A program made the position numbers and the translations under genes. From NCBI RefSeq assembly GCF_021390545.1, contig NZ_JAJUWR010000017.1, positions 1 through 64,000 on the forward strand: 64,000 bases of DNA, read 5' to 3'. Source of the stretch: Algoriphagus sp. AGSA1 (GTDB lineage Bacteria > Bacteroidota > Bacteroidia > Cytophagales > Cyclobacteriaceae). Below the pieces are notes generated by a model. It saw only the letters and a list, made by a program, of their open reading frames with translations, did no database searches and was not told the origin of the DNA. Position 1 is the first letter of the stretch. Each line of letters opens with the position of its first letter. Positions 44,064 to 53,243 of this stretch are shown here, one piece after another.

Positions 44064-45206
44064 TTAGAAATCAAAAGTGAACACCGCAAAACCCAACTCG
44101 TCTTCGACGTTGACGTAGGAATAGAGCTTGCCGTCTTTGAAGAATGCGTCATAGGGTTGGGAATTTAAACTTGAAAGGGATTTTTCACCAATTAAATTAA
44201 GGTCTTGGTCAAAGGCGAATAAATAAACATCATTCTTTGTTTCTTCCTCCTCCGAGGATTTTGGTTTGACAATTGAGCCAAACCTGTAGTATTGGTTGGA
44301 TTTTCCATCTTTAAAAATCTTTCCGTAAGATATATCCTCGCTGGTTTCTTTGGCAACTCTTCTAAAGTCGTCCAAAGATGTGAAATCATTTGTGACTGGT
44401 ATTTTTTTGGAGTTGGGTGCTAGTTCAACCTGGTATGATCTGTAAATTAATGAATCAGTCTCCGGCAGGTAGATATATAAACTGTTGGTAGCATAGGAGT
44501 GAATGATTGTTCGTCCGTCCTCTACATAGAGGACTATACTTCCAGCATTTGCACCAGAATAGGAATTTCCTTCTTTATAAGTAAGAGAGAACTTTGATAG
44601 AGGCTCAAATTCCGGTAAAGAGATAACCTTACCCTTCAAATCCACTAAAGAACTGACAGCAAAGCTGGTAACTTTTGAGGAGTCATTGATCGGCAAAGAA
44701 TAAAGCTTTTGGTTTTCAAATGAAGGTGTGAGAGCGTATGAAATGGAGTACTTACTTATCCTGTCCGTATTTTGATACCCATCCATAGAAATTCTTAGGT
44801 CTTTCAATTTTTCTCCCTCAAGACTATAAACCCCCGTGGTTTCAAAGCCATGGAGAAACATTTCTTGTTCATTTAAAACTTTCAGTGTTTGCGGCATATT
44901 GGGCACAGCATTTGGACCTTCTTTAGCTAGTGTTTGTTGGGATACCAACTTCAATTGGTCCAGATCTATTACAGTAAAAACTGCAGAGGAAGGTTGGAGA
45001 CGATAAAGAAATTTTTGATCGCTCGAAATATCCGATTTGAGGATACCATATCTCAAATCAATCAGTCCTGAGCCTGCGTCCACCACAACGGTATCCACGG
45101 AATAAGTCAGATTTTGGAGGATATTTTTCTTTTCTGATGACACGGGTTCTTTTCCCCCACAGGCTGATAGAAAGGCTAGAAAGGAAATTGCAAATAGTTT
45201 TCTCAT
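44064..45206 (-). CDS. DUF4221-like lipoprotein, array gene 10
   Basis: The 380-residue B-group lipoprotein (lipobox LSAC, Cys16) has the NILQNLTYSVDTVVVDAG block at the mature N-terminus, FAFDQDLNLIGEKSL near residue 335 and the tail FFKDGKLYSYVNVEDELGF. Its central part is distinct: LSKFSLTYKEGNSYSGANAG near residue 205 has no counterpart in its neighbours. It carries the leftmost copy of the conserved 3' block. Five bases separate it from gene 11. Confidence 0.72.
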   Translation of the reverse strand: MRKLFAISFLAFLSACGGKEPVSSEKKNILQNLTYSVDTVVVDAGSGLIDLRYGILKSDISSDQKFLYRLQPSSAVFTVIDLDQLKLVSQQTLAKEGPNAVPNMPQTLKVLNEQEMFLHGFETTGVYSLEGEKLKDLRISMDGYQNTDRISKYSISYALTPSFENQKLYSLPINDSSKVTSFAVSSLVDLKGKVISLPEFEPLSKFSLTYKEGNSYSGANAGSIVLYVEDGRTIIHSYATNSLYIYLPETDSLIYRSYQVELAPNSKKIPVTNDFTSLDDFRRVAKETSEDISYGKIFKDGKSNQYYRFGSIVKPKSSEEEETKNDVYLFAFDQDLNLIGEKSLSSLNSQPYDAFFKDGKLYSYVNVEDELGFAVFTFDF

Positions 45207-45211
45207 GAATT

Positions 45212-46351
45212 TTATAGGTTAAAAGTGAACACCGCAAACCCCAGTTCGTCTTCAACGTTGACATAAGACCAGAGCTTACCGTCTTTGAAGAAAGGATACT
45301 CCGGAATGTGTTTTAGGTCATTAATCACTGTCTCTCCGACCAGCTTCATATCGCTGTCAAAAGCGTATAGAAATACGGATATTTTTGCGGGCATATCTGG
45401 CGAATCACTTGATGTAACAATACTGCCAATTCTAAAAAACAGCTTTCTGCTTTCATCCCACATAAGATTTTTGAAGGAAATTTGGGATTGAACCTTTCTG
45501 GATTCTTCCTGCTGTTCTTTTTTGGAAGAAACTTCTGTTTTTGGAAATTCTGTCTTCTTTTTAGGACTTATAGTGATAGGGAAGCTGAAAAAATCTAAAG
45601 AGTCTTTCTGAAAATCATACCGGTATAAGTCACTGGTTACCGAAGAGGAGAGATAAAGCTTTTCGTGATATTCCTCCATGAAATATTTCTCCAGATGAAC
45701 TTCACCCATTCCATTACTAAAAAGTATAATGGTAAACTTCCCAGTATCATCCAGTTCAGGGATATCAATCATTTTAGCTGTCTTGGTGGACTGGTTTAAA
45801 AGAGCTAGATCTCTTTCTGTGGCACTGAAATTTCCCGGAAGGGCGTAGAGAAATTGTTCATTTGAACTTATTCCCAATTGAAAATTCAGATCGTAGTCCT
45901 CTCCGTCAAACTCGGGGAAGTCATCTGGCTTCAATTTGATCTCCTCCAGTTTTACCGCTTGTGCATCGAAGATTCCTGCAGATTCAAATGTCGAAAACAT
46001 GAATTTTTCCTCTGGTAGAGCCATAAAATCCGACACAGAAGCGCCTATTCCATTTGGCCCTTCTTTTTCGAATACGATCTTCTTTGCAATTTTCAGTTGG
46101 TCTAAGTCCAGTACGGCCAGAGCATGATCATTTCTTGAAAATTGGTACAGCTTCTTGGAATCCGGGCTAACGTCTGAATAGTAGAGCCCCATCGAAAGAT
46201 TGATCAACTCATTGCCGGCGTCCACCACCACCGTGTCCACAGAATAAGTAAGATTCTCTAGGATATTATCTGATTCAGCTTTTTCAGAGCTGTTCTTTTC
46301 TCCGCAAGAGGCGAGGATGGTTAGGCTTAGATATGGGATCAGGTTTTTCAT
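45212..46351 (-). CDS. DUF4221-like lipoprotein, array gene 9
   Basis: The 379-residue B-group protein (Cys16) has a signal peptide and mature N-terminus almost identical to gene 8: MKNLIPYLSL, then ILASCGEK, then SEKAESDNILENLTYSVDT. The identity ends after about 50 residues, and the centres of the two are unrelated in detail. This suggests recent exchange or duplication of the 5' end alone. The tail has Trp in place of Tyr (KLWSYVNVEDELGF). A conserved LMWDESRKLFFRIGS segment lies near residue 300. Confidence 0.72.
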   Translation of the reverse strand: MKNLIPYLSLTILASCGEKNSSEKAESDNILENLTYSVDTVVVDAGNELINLSMGLYYSDVSPDSKKLYQFSRNDHALAVLDLDQLKIAKKIVFEKEGPNGIGASVSDFMALPEEKFMFSTFESAGIFDAQAVKLEEIKLKPDDFPEFDGEDYDLNFQLGISSNEQFLYALPGNFSATERDLALLNQSTKTAKMIDIPELDDTGKFTIILFSNGMGEVHLEKYFMEEYHEKLYLSSSVTSDLYRYDFQKDSLDFFSFPITISPKKKTEFPKTEVSSKKEQQEESRKVQSQISFKNLMWDESRKLFFRIGSIVTSSDSPDMPAKISVFLYAFDSDMKLVGETVINDLKHIPEYPFFKDGKLWSYVNVEDELGFAVFTFNL

Positions 46352-46356
46352 AGCAT

Positions 46357-47499
46357 CTAAAAATCAAATGTGAATACCGCGAAGCCGAGTTCGTCTTCTA
46401 CATTTACATAGGAGTAGAGCTTGCCGTCTTTGAAGAAATATATTCGTGGGCTTTCATCTAGGCCTTCAAGCTTGGTTTCTCCCAAAACCTCCATTTTGCT
46501 ATTATAAGCATACAGAAAGATATCTGCCGAGATAGGATCTTTGGGGGTTTCTCCAAGTGCTACTTTTTTGCCTAATCGGAGAAAGATGTCCCTGCTTTCA
46601 TCCCAAAATAAGTGTTGATAAGTAATCTGACCAACGATTTTCCTGTACTCGCTCCACCACTGGTCTCCTGAATTAGGGGTTGAAAGGATTTCTCCGCTTT
46701 TTGAATTGGGAGTGATAGTATGATGGACAGGAAGATACTTCAGGCTATCCGATGCAGGATCATATTCATAGATACTACTGATCGTACCGCAAGTGATATA
46801 GAGCTTGCCTTCGTGCTCAGTGACCTGGTATGGCTCTACGTACATTCCGCCTCCAGCTTCCAAATAAACAGACCGATATTTAGATGAAATATCCATTTCT
46901 GGAAGTGATATCAACTTTGCTTCTTCCTTTGCAATGTCCATGATCATCAGCTGTTTCTTCTCATTCATCATTTCTCCAGGGAAAGACGTAAGAAATCGCT
47001 GATTCTGGGTGATTTTGGTGTTTTGATAGAGAGCGTAAAAATTCTCTGATATCGCCTGATCAATTCCTATTGGAGTTATTTTTAGGTTCTTGATCTGACT
47101 TCCGGCATAATCGTAGATTCCGATTTTCTCATTGCCATGCAAAAAGAAGGTACTGTCACTCAGGGATTGGATGATTTGTGCATAGGTTCCTACACCGTTT
47201 GGGCCTTCTTTTTCAAATGGTATTTTTCTGAGGAGTTTGTTTTCCTCCAGGTCAAAAAGATCCAAGGTGCCTGTACTGCCCTCAAATACAAGTAGCTGTG
47301 ATTTATCTAAGGTTGGGGCAAATGGGGTGAAAAACCCAGCGGCAATAGCCAATATTTCCTCACCCGAGTCCATCACGATCGTATCCACAGAATAAGTCAG
47401 ATTCTCAAGGATATTATCTGATTCGGCTTTTTCAGAGCTGCTCTTTTCTCCGCAAGAGGCGAGGATGATTAGGCTTAGATATGGGATCAGGTTTTTCAT
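46357..47499 (-). CDS. DUF4221-like lipoprotein, array gene 8
   Basis: The 380-residue B-group lipoprotein shares its first 50 residues with gene 9. The centre is its own: FFTPFAPTLDKSQLLVFEGS near residue 55 and YVEPYQVTEHEGKLYITCG near 225. It has CGTISSIYEYDPASDSL, the B-group version of the blade-like motif seen across the array, and the tail KLYSYVNVEDELGF. The gap to gene 9 is five bases. Confidence 0.72.
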   Translation of the reverse strand: MKNLIPYLSLIILASCGEKSSSEKAESDNILENLTYSVDTIVMDSGEEILAIAAGFFTPFAPTLDKSQLLVFEGSTGTLDLFDLEENKLLRKIPFEKEGPNGVGTYAQIIQSLSDSTFFLHGNEKIGIYDYAGSQIKNLKITPIGIDQAISENFYALYQNTKITQNQRFLTSFPGEMMNEKKQLMIMDIAKEEAKLISLPEMDISSKYRSVYLEAGGGMYVEPYQVTEHEGKLYITCGTISSIYEYDPASDSLKYLPVHHTITPNSKSGEILSTPNSGDQWWSEYRKIVGQITYQHLFWDESRDIFLRLGKKVALGETPKDPISADIFLYAYNSKMEVLGETKLEGLDESPRIYFFKDGKLYSYVNVEDELGFAVFTFDF

Positions 47500-47504
47500 A
47501 GCAT

Positions 47505-48623
47505 CTAAAAATCAAAAGTGAACACCGCAAAGCCTAGCTCGTCTTCTACATTTACATAGGAGTATAGCTTGCCGTCTTTGAAGAATTTGAAGCCAAAAAA
47601 CGGGATAGGTGATACTTCCTCATGGAGTTGGTTGAGGTTCTCATCAAAAATTGTAACCACATCTTTGTAAACAGAGGAATCTCCTATTGTTCTTTCCAGA
47701 TCCCGTGAAAACCTGTAAAACTTATTGGAGAAATCGTCGTGATAGAATCTGCTAAAATTGACCTGTCCATTCTTTTCCTTAAACATCCTGCTCATTTCTT
47801 CTGGAGAATCAGTAGAGGTCTTAGCAGGTATTTTCTTGGTGTTTTCGGTAAGGGTTGAGTGATAGACTTTGGAGGAGATAGAGTCTGTAGCTAGATCCAG
47901 CACATACACCTCATTGAAGTTTGCCGAAGAAAGTAGCAACTGATTATTTGCCTGAACGATATCGACATTTTCGTTTGTCCACATTCTTCTTTCTCCATTC
48001 TCAAAACGGGTTAATCGATAAGCATCAGCCCGCTCCCAAAGGTCTGTGGGTACTTTTTTCAGTTGCAGGTCCTCAAGTGAAAGGATAGCCAAGCCTTCAC
48101 TGAATTTGGCAAAATCGTCTGGACCGTATGGGCACAGAAGATACTTTCCGTCCGGAGAAACCTGAAAAGGCTGACTCAATGTCTCGTCTGTCGCTAAGGT
48201 TTCAAATTTTCCGCTTCGGATTTTATAGGTTTTCATGGAATCCAGTTGAGAAGTAAACTCTCTGACATCCGTATAACTTATAAAAAAGAATTTGCCGTCT
48301 TCACTGATCACTATACTGCTAGGATTGCCGGCGCCCTGAGGGCCTTCTTTTTCCATTTTTATCCGATTTGTCAGTCTTAGGTTTTCCAGATCAATCACCT
48401 CCATCTCAGCTGCTTCAGGATTGTAATTGTAAAGCTGCTTTTTATCAGGAGATAAGGCTGCTGCGTTTAGCCAACCATTCAGGTAAATAAATCCTTCTCC
48501 TGGATCTACCAGGACTGTGTCGGTGGTATAAGAAAAGTCGAATTCTTTCTTTTCTTCTTCATCAGTTTGCTTTCCGCAGGCAAGACAGATTATCGATAAG
48601 GAAATGAACACTAGTTTTTTCAT
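47505..48623 (-). CDS. DUF4221-like lipoprotein, array gene 7: A-type body with B-type tail
   Basis: The 372-residue protein is a chimera by sequence. Its body is group A: FSYTTDTVLVDPG with no NILENLTY block, LSPDKKQLYNYNPEAAEMEV near residue 52, and TIFDENLNQLHEE near 335. Its last 25 residues, FFKDGKLYSYVNVEDELGF and beyond, are the B-group tail rather than the KP-ending A-group tail. It sits between B-type genes 6 and 8. The true start is MKKLVFISL at 48623 (lipobox CLAC, Cys16). Confidence 0.72.
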   Translation of the reverse strand: MKKLVFISLSIICLACGKQTDEEEKKEFDFSYTTDTVLVDPGEGFIYLNGWLNAAALSPDKKQLYNYNPEAAEMEVIDLENLRLTNRIKMEKEGPQGAGNPSSIVISEDGKFFFISYTDVREFTSQLDSMKTYKIRSGKFETLATDETLSQPFQVSPDGKYLLCPYGPDDFAKFSEGLAILSLEDLQLKKVPTDLWERADAYRLTRFENGERRMWTNENVDIVQANNQLLLSSANFNEVYVLDLATDSISSKVYHSTLTENTKKIPAKTSTDSPEEMSRMFKEKNGQVNFSRFYHDDFSNKFYRFSRDLERTIGDSSVYKDVVTIFDENLNQLHEEVSPIPFFGFKFFKDGKLYSYVNVEDELGFAVFTFDF

Positions 48624-48627
48624 GGGT

Positions 48628-49782
48628 TCAGAAGTTAAATGTGAATATTTCGAAGCCAAGCTCGTCATCGACATTGACATAGGAGTAGAGTTTGCCGTCT
48701 TTGAAGAAATAGGTGGATGGAACTTCCTTCATCTCCTCGACTTTGGTTTCTCCCAGTACATTGAAGTCCTTATCGTAAGCGAAGAGGTAAATCTCATAAG
48801 TAGAAGCATCTTCTTGGGTTTCCCCTCTAAAAGTTTTTACGCCTAACCGAAAATACATTTGACGGGAATCGTCCCAGAGCATTTCCATAAAATTGATCTG
48901 CTCGAATATTTTATTTTGTATTTCCATTACCTCTTCCGGATCTGAAGGTTCTTTTGGGATGTTTACCTGCATTTCATTGGGGACGGATTGATGCTGGATA
49001 TCAATAAATTCCAGTTTTTCAGTTTGGAGATCCAGTCTGTAAAATCCACTCATGGCTGCAGTGGATATTATTAATTCTCCCGGCAATAAAGTGATGAAGC
49101 TCCCTACGAAATAAAATGACATCAATTCTACTCCATTATTGCTTTTAAATACAAAAGAGCCGGAGTAATCATCTACTATCTTCATTTTGGGTATTGGCAG
49201 GGAGCTAGCTACTTTGGTTTCTGGGTTTAGTACAAACAGTCCATACTCCTTCGCATCAGCGAAACTTGGCCATGAATAGATTTTTTGGATCCCAAAATCA
49301 TAAACTGAGTTTGAAAAAATCGCATGGTAATTTTCGGCCAAAGCTGACTCTATACCAGTGGGAACAAATTTCAGATCCCGTATTTTTTTACCGTTCTGGT
49401 TGAAAATCCCAACCGCATTATTATTATTCAAAAAAAGATCTCCATCATGGCCTATTTCTAATCCAGATAGGTAGCTGCCGATACCATTAGGTCCCTCAGC
49501 TTCAAATGGTGTTTTGTTTAGCACCTCTAAATTATCCAAATCCACTTCTACAAGCTTATAGGGATCTTTCTCAAAAAAGTAAAGTCTTGATTTATCCTTG
49601 GATAAATTATATGGAAATAAACCGGAGTTAATAATCAGAAAATCATCTCTCGGATCTACCATCAAGGTATCCACCGAATAGGTCAGATTTTCGAGGAGAT
49701 TGCCAGACTCAGTAGATCCAGATTCTTTCGCTCCACAGGATGCGAGAAGTGCCAGCATGGAAATTGAAAGTAGTTTTTTCAT
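48628..49782 (-). CDS. DUF4221-like lipoprotein, array gene 6
   Basis: The 384-residue B-group lipoprotein (lipobox LASC, Cys16) has NLLENLTYSVDTLMVDPRDD; Arg-Asp here replaces the usual Gly-Glu or Gly-Asp. FEAEGPNGIGSYLSGLEIGHDG lies near residue 90. The tail YSYVNVDDELGFEIFTF differs at two places from the consensus. A longer frame to 49872 is the end of gene 5 in another frame and is not used. Four bases separate it from gene 5. Confidence 0.72.
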   Translation of the reverse strand: MKKLLSISMLALLASCGAKESGSTESGNLLENLTYSVDTLMVDPRDDFLIINSGLFPYNLSKDKSRLYFFEKDPYKLVEVDLDNLEVLNKTPFEAEGPNGIGSYLSGLEIGHDGDLFLNNNNAVGIFNQNGKKIRDLKFVPTGIESALAENYHAIFSNSVYDFGIQKIYSWPSFADAKEYGLFVLNPETKVASSLPIPKMKIVDDYSGSFVFKSNNGVELMSFYFVGSFITLLPGELIISTAAMSGFYRLDLQTEKLEFIDIQHQSVPNEMQVNIPKEPSDPEEVMEIQNKIFEQINFMEMLWDDSRQMYFRLGVKTFRGETQEDASTYEIYLFAYDKDFNVLGETKVEEMKEVPSTYFFKDGKLYSYVNVDDELGFEIFTFNF

Positions 49783-49786
49783 GGGT

Positions 49787-50917
49787 TTAAAAATCAAAAG
49801 TGAAGACCGCAAAGCCCAGTTCGTCTTCGATGTTGACATAGGAGTAGAGCTTGCCGTCTTTGAAGAAGGCACCGAAAGGAGTCCTGGATAACCCCTTCAA
49901 TCGAGTTTCCCCGATTAACTCCAAGTCTTTTGAATAAGCCATTAGGAATAGTTCAAATTCTTTTGCCCATCCGCCTTCATCGAACCTTATAGCTCTACTT
50001 GCAAACCGGAAATAACGTTTAGACTTTTGATCCCACAAGAAGCTCCAATAATCGATCTGGTGTTTGAGCTTTTTTAATTCGTCCTCAAACTCTGCTCTGC
50101 TCCCCACCTTATTTTTTACCTCTCCTGTTTTTTCCAAAGGGACGATCTCATGTGAAAATTCTCTATAGAAAAGGCTGTCTAGACTAGGATTGTAGATGTA
50201 GGTGCCATTCCCCACAGTACAGGAAATAAGGACTAACTCATTAAACTGCTGTAAGTGTAGAAATTCACCTTTTTGTTCAGCATCGCTTCTTATTAGGTAT
50301 TTGTTAGCCCACTTAAACTCAGTTAGCTCCACCATTTTTTTTCTGTTTTCGAGTGAATCTATTACAGCAAAATAATAGTCTCTTGTTTCAATGTTCATCG
50401 GCAAAGAATACAAGTTGAGACGCTTTGGATCTAGGATTACTCTATTTCCAAGGGAGAAAGGCTCAACGGGAAAGCCTTCTGCCAATTCTTCTCGGTCAAG
50501 GTTCCAAGCCTTGATTTTCAAGCCTTGATCAGTGATAATAGATGGTCTATGAAGCGTTGGAAAAAAAAAGTTGCCGCCTGATAGTGCATAAAAGCCAAAA
50601 GTATGACCTGGGCTGTTTGGACCATCTTTCTCCAAAGAAAAGGAATTTATTAAGGTAAGATGGTCCAAATCAATTTTCTGCATTTTTAGGTTTTTGAAAA
50701 AGTAGAAAAAGCGGCCGTCTGGTGATGGAGAGGTACTATAACCTAAAGAGAAATCTAAAATTTCATTTCCAGTATCTACCATAAGTGTATCCACGGTATA
50801 GGTCAGATTCTCAAGAATATTCTTAGGCTCCTCGATGGTAGAAACTACCTCAGATCCAGGTTTTTCCTTACAAGCTGAAAGAAGCGCAAGAACTGAGATC
50901 GTAAGTAGTTTTCTCAT
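49787..50917 (-). CDS. DUF4221-like lipoprotein, array gene 5
   Basis: The 376-residue B-group protein (lipobox LSAC, Cys16) belongs with genes 3 and 4, which share the EEPKNIL segment after the signal peptide. With gene 3 it also shares GNGTYIYNPSLDSL near residue 240, and QIDYWSFLWDQKSKRYFRFAS near 290. The tail reads KLYSYVNIEDELGF. The start is at MRKLLTISV (50917). This local block looks like a duplication of neighbouring genes. Confidence 0.72.
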   Translation of the reverse strand: MRKLLTISVLALLSACKEKPGSEVVSTIEEPKNILENLTYTVDTLMVDTGNEILDFSLGYSTSPSPDGRFFYFFKNLKMQKIDLDHLTLINSFSLEKDGPNSPGHTFGFYALSGGNFFFPTLHRPSIITDQGLKIKAWNLDREELAEGFPVEPFSLGNRVILDPKRLNLYSLPMNIETRDYYFAVIDSLENRKKMVELTEFKWANKYLIRSDAEQKGEFLHLQQFNELVLISCTVGNGTYIYNPSLDSLFYREFSHEIVPLEKTGEVKNKVGSRAEFEDELKKLKHQIDYWSFLWDQKSKRYFRFASRAIRFDEGGWAKEFELFLMAYSKDLELIGETRLKGLSRTPFGAFFKDGKLYSYVNIEDELGFAVFTFDF

Positions 50918-50921
50918 GGGT

Positions 50922-52073
50922 TCAGAAGTTAAAAGTGAATACTGCGAATCCGAGTTCGTCTTCGACATTGACATAGGACCATAGCTTACCGTCTTTGAAA
51001 AAGGCATTTTCGGGTACAGTAAAGAGCTCTTCCAATTTTTTCTCACCTATCAAGTTGAGATAGGAGTCAAAAGCGGAAAGAAATACTTCACTTTTGTTGC
51101 TTGGTTCTTCAGAATTGCTGGGGATTAGGATAGAGCTGAAGCGGAAAAACTGATTGGAATTATCGTCCCAAAGCAATTCGTTGAAACGAACTTCAGAATC
51201 TATCAATGAAGTCTGCTCCTTTCGCTCTTCTGCTGAGAATACCTCATTTTTGATCTTCCTGGTTTTTTCGGTGGCCGTAAGAGTAAGCGGGAAAGTGATG
51301 TACTCCAGACTATCCAGTACGGGATCATAACGGTATAGGCCACTGCTCACCTCGGTGGTGATATATACTTTGGATTTTATAGCTTGTACTGTAACTGATT
51401 GTTTCCAGCTAGATTTGTTTCCATTATTTTCCAGTACGACTCTAAAATCATGCGTTACATCCATTTCCGGCAAGTCAATCACTTTTGAATTTTCTTCTTT
51501 AAAATTGATAGTAACTAGGTTGAAAACGGGATCACTATAATTAGTTTCCAGGAAAAACCCCATTTGTTTTTCGTCCACAAAAGCAAATTGGGAAAGATTA
51601 TTGCCTATGGACTTTTTACCTCCAAGGAGCTTATCAATGGAATAATCAAAGTCTTGGGACAACTCGCCGGTCTTCGAAAATTTGCCGATTTTATGAGGCC
51701 CACTAAAGAGGAATCTTTCATCCCCCAGTGATGTGAGATGACTTCCAAACGACCCTACTCCATTTGGCCCTTCATTTTCAAACGGATAGCTGGCTGTAAG
51801 TGCCAATTTATCCAAATTGATTTCTTGCAACTGTATTGTTCTTCCATCTAACTTATAGAGTTTTTGATGATCAGGACTCAATGAAGAAATGATAAGCCCA
51901 TATTTGAGATTAATGATTTCCTCCCCGGGGTTCACCACCACCGTATCCACAGAATAAGTCAGATTTTTAAGAATATTCTTAGGCTCCTCGATGATTGAAA
52001 CTTCCTCAGATCCAGACTTTTCCGTACAATCGGCAAATAGAGCAAAGGCTAAAAGTGGAAGTAATTTTCTCAT
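50922..52073 (-). CDS. DUF4221-like lipoprotein, array gene 4
   Basis: The 383-residue B-group protein has an unusual lipobox, LFADC, with Asp at position -1 of Cys16, where Ala, Gly or Ser is expected; lipid attachment could be less efficient. EEPKNILKNLTYSVDT follows. The blade-like motif SSGLYRYDPVLDSLEYITF lies near residue 245. The tail has Trp (KLWSYVNVEDELGF), as in genes 1 and 9. Four bases separate it from gene 5. Confidence 0.72.
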   Translation of the reverse strand: MRKLLPLLAFALFADCTEKSGSEEVSIIEEPKNILKNLTYSVDTVVVNPGEEIINLKYGLIISSLSPDHQKLYKLDGRTIQLQEINLDKLALTASYPFENEGPNGVGSFGSHLTSLGDERFLFSGPHKIGKFSKTGELSQDFDYSIDKLLGGKKSIGNNLSQFAFVDEKQMGFFLETNYSDPVFNLVTINFKEENSKVIDLPEMDVTHDFRVVLENNGNKSSWKQSVTVQAIKSKVYITTEVSSGLYRYDPVLDSLEYITFPLTLTATEKTRKIKNEVFSAEERKEQTSLIDSEVRFNELLWDDNSNQFFRFSSILIPSNSEEPSNKSEVFLSAFDSYLNLIGEKKLEELFTVPENAFFKDGKLWSYVNVEDELGFAVFTFNF

Positions 52074-52078
52074 AGGCT

Positions 52079-53239
52079 TTAAAAATCAAAAGTGAATACC
52101 GCAAAACCCAGTTCGTCCTCTACATTGACATAGGAGTAGAGCTTGCCGTCTTTGAAAAAACCCGCTGCTGGGATTTTTTCAAGACCTTCAAGCTTTGCTT
52201 CGCCTTTTAGGGTTAGCTCTTTGTCATAGGCAAATAGGTAGTGGTTATATTTTTTTGGGGAATCAGTGCTGGCACGAGAAAGTCCTATGCTGGCAAATCG
52301 ATAGTATCGCTGTGTATGCTCATCCCAGTAAAAACCCCAATAGTCTATTTGGGTATGGAACTTTTCTCTTTCGGCTTCCAGCTCCAAGGGACTGTGCACT
52401 ACATTTTTGACTTTTACGTCTTTCTCCAAGGGAGTTAATTCATGGGGGAATTCCTGATACCATAAACTGTCCAGCTCTGGGTTATAGATATAGATGCCAT
52501 TTCCTACAGTAGAGGATATTAAAACCAGATCGTTTGGTTGCTCAAGTCTTACTAGTTCCCCTCTTCCATCGCCTCCATCTCTGCCGCTATTATACTCGAC
52601 TTTAAATTTTTCTATTTTATCAAACTCCGGGAGTTCAACTATTTTTTCTGTCTGACCCGAGGAATTCATCACAGCAAAATGTTTCTTCTCCACTTTAAAC
52701 ATAAGTGGCAATGAATAAAACTTTCTTCGGCCCAAATCCACTTGAAGCTCATAAGTTAGATTTAGGCCAAGAGGAAAGTCTTGTAGAAGTTCTTCTTTAT
52801 TAAACTCAATAGCCCGAATTTTCTTTCCGGTCTTGGAAAATACCGAAGTAGATCCTAATAAATCCTGAACCCAAAAATTTCCATCTGATAGCCTTTTGAA
52901 TAGGTAAACAAACCTACCTATTCCATCAGGCCCCTCTTCCTCAAAGGGATAATTATTGGTTAATTTTAAGGTGTTAAGGTCTATCTCATGGAGGGTAGGC
53001 CTCGAGCGATCAAAGAAACAAAATTGGTCTTTACTTGGTGAAAGGGAAACATAATTAGCACCTAAATGCTTCAGGTTAATAATCTCCTCACCAGGATCAA
53101 CCACTAGGGTGTCAATGGAAAAAGTTAGGTTTTCAAGGATGTTCTTGGGCTCTTCTACGACAGCTATTTCTTCGGTTGTTTGTTTCCCTCCGCAGGCAAA
53201 AAGTAAGGTTAGAAGTAAGAATGTCAGTAGGTTTTTCAT
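52079..53239 (-). CDS. DUF4221-like lipoprotein, array gene 3
   Basis: The 386-residue B-group protein (lipobox LFAC, Cys16) starts MKNLLTFLL at 53239. It pairs with gene 5 through GNGIYIYNPELDSL near residue 250, and QIDYWGFYWDEHTQRYYRFAS near 298. FEEEGPDGIGRF replaces the usual EGPNG block. It has a run of Gly and Asp near residue 220 that is not seen in other members. Tail as consensus. Confidence 0.72.
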   Translation of the reverse strand: MKNLLTFLLLTLLFACGGKQTTEEIAVVEEPKNILENLTFSIDTLVVDPGEEIINLKHLGANYVSLSPSKDQFCFFDRSRPTLHEIDLNTLKLTNNYPFEEEGPDGIGRFVYLFKRLSDGNFWVQDLLGSTSVFSKTGKKIRAIEFNKEELLQDFPLGLNLTYELQVDLGRRKFYSLPLMFKVEKKHFAVMNSSGQTEKIVELPEFDKIEKFKVEYNSGRDGGDGRGELVRLEQPNDLVLISSTVGNGIYIYNPELDSLWYQEFPHELTPLEKDVKVKNVVHSPLELEAEREKFHTQIDYWGFYWDEHTQRYYRFASIGLSRASTDSPKKYNHYLFAYDKELTLKGEAKLEGLEKIPAAGFFKDGKLYSYVNVEDELGFAVFTFDF

Positions 53240-53243
53240 GGAT

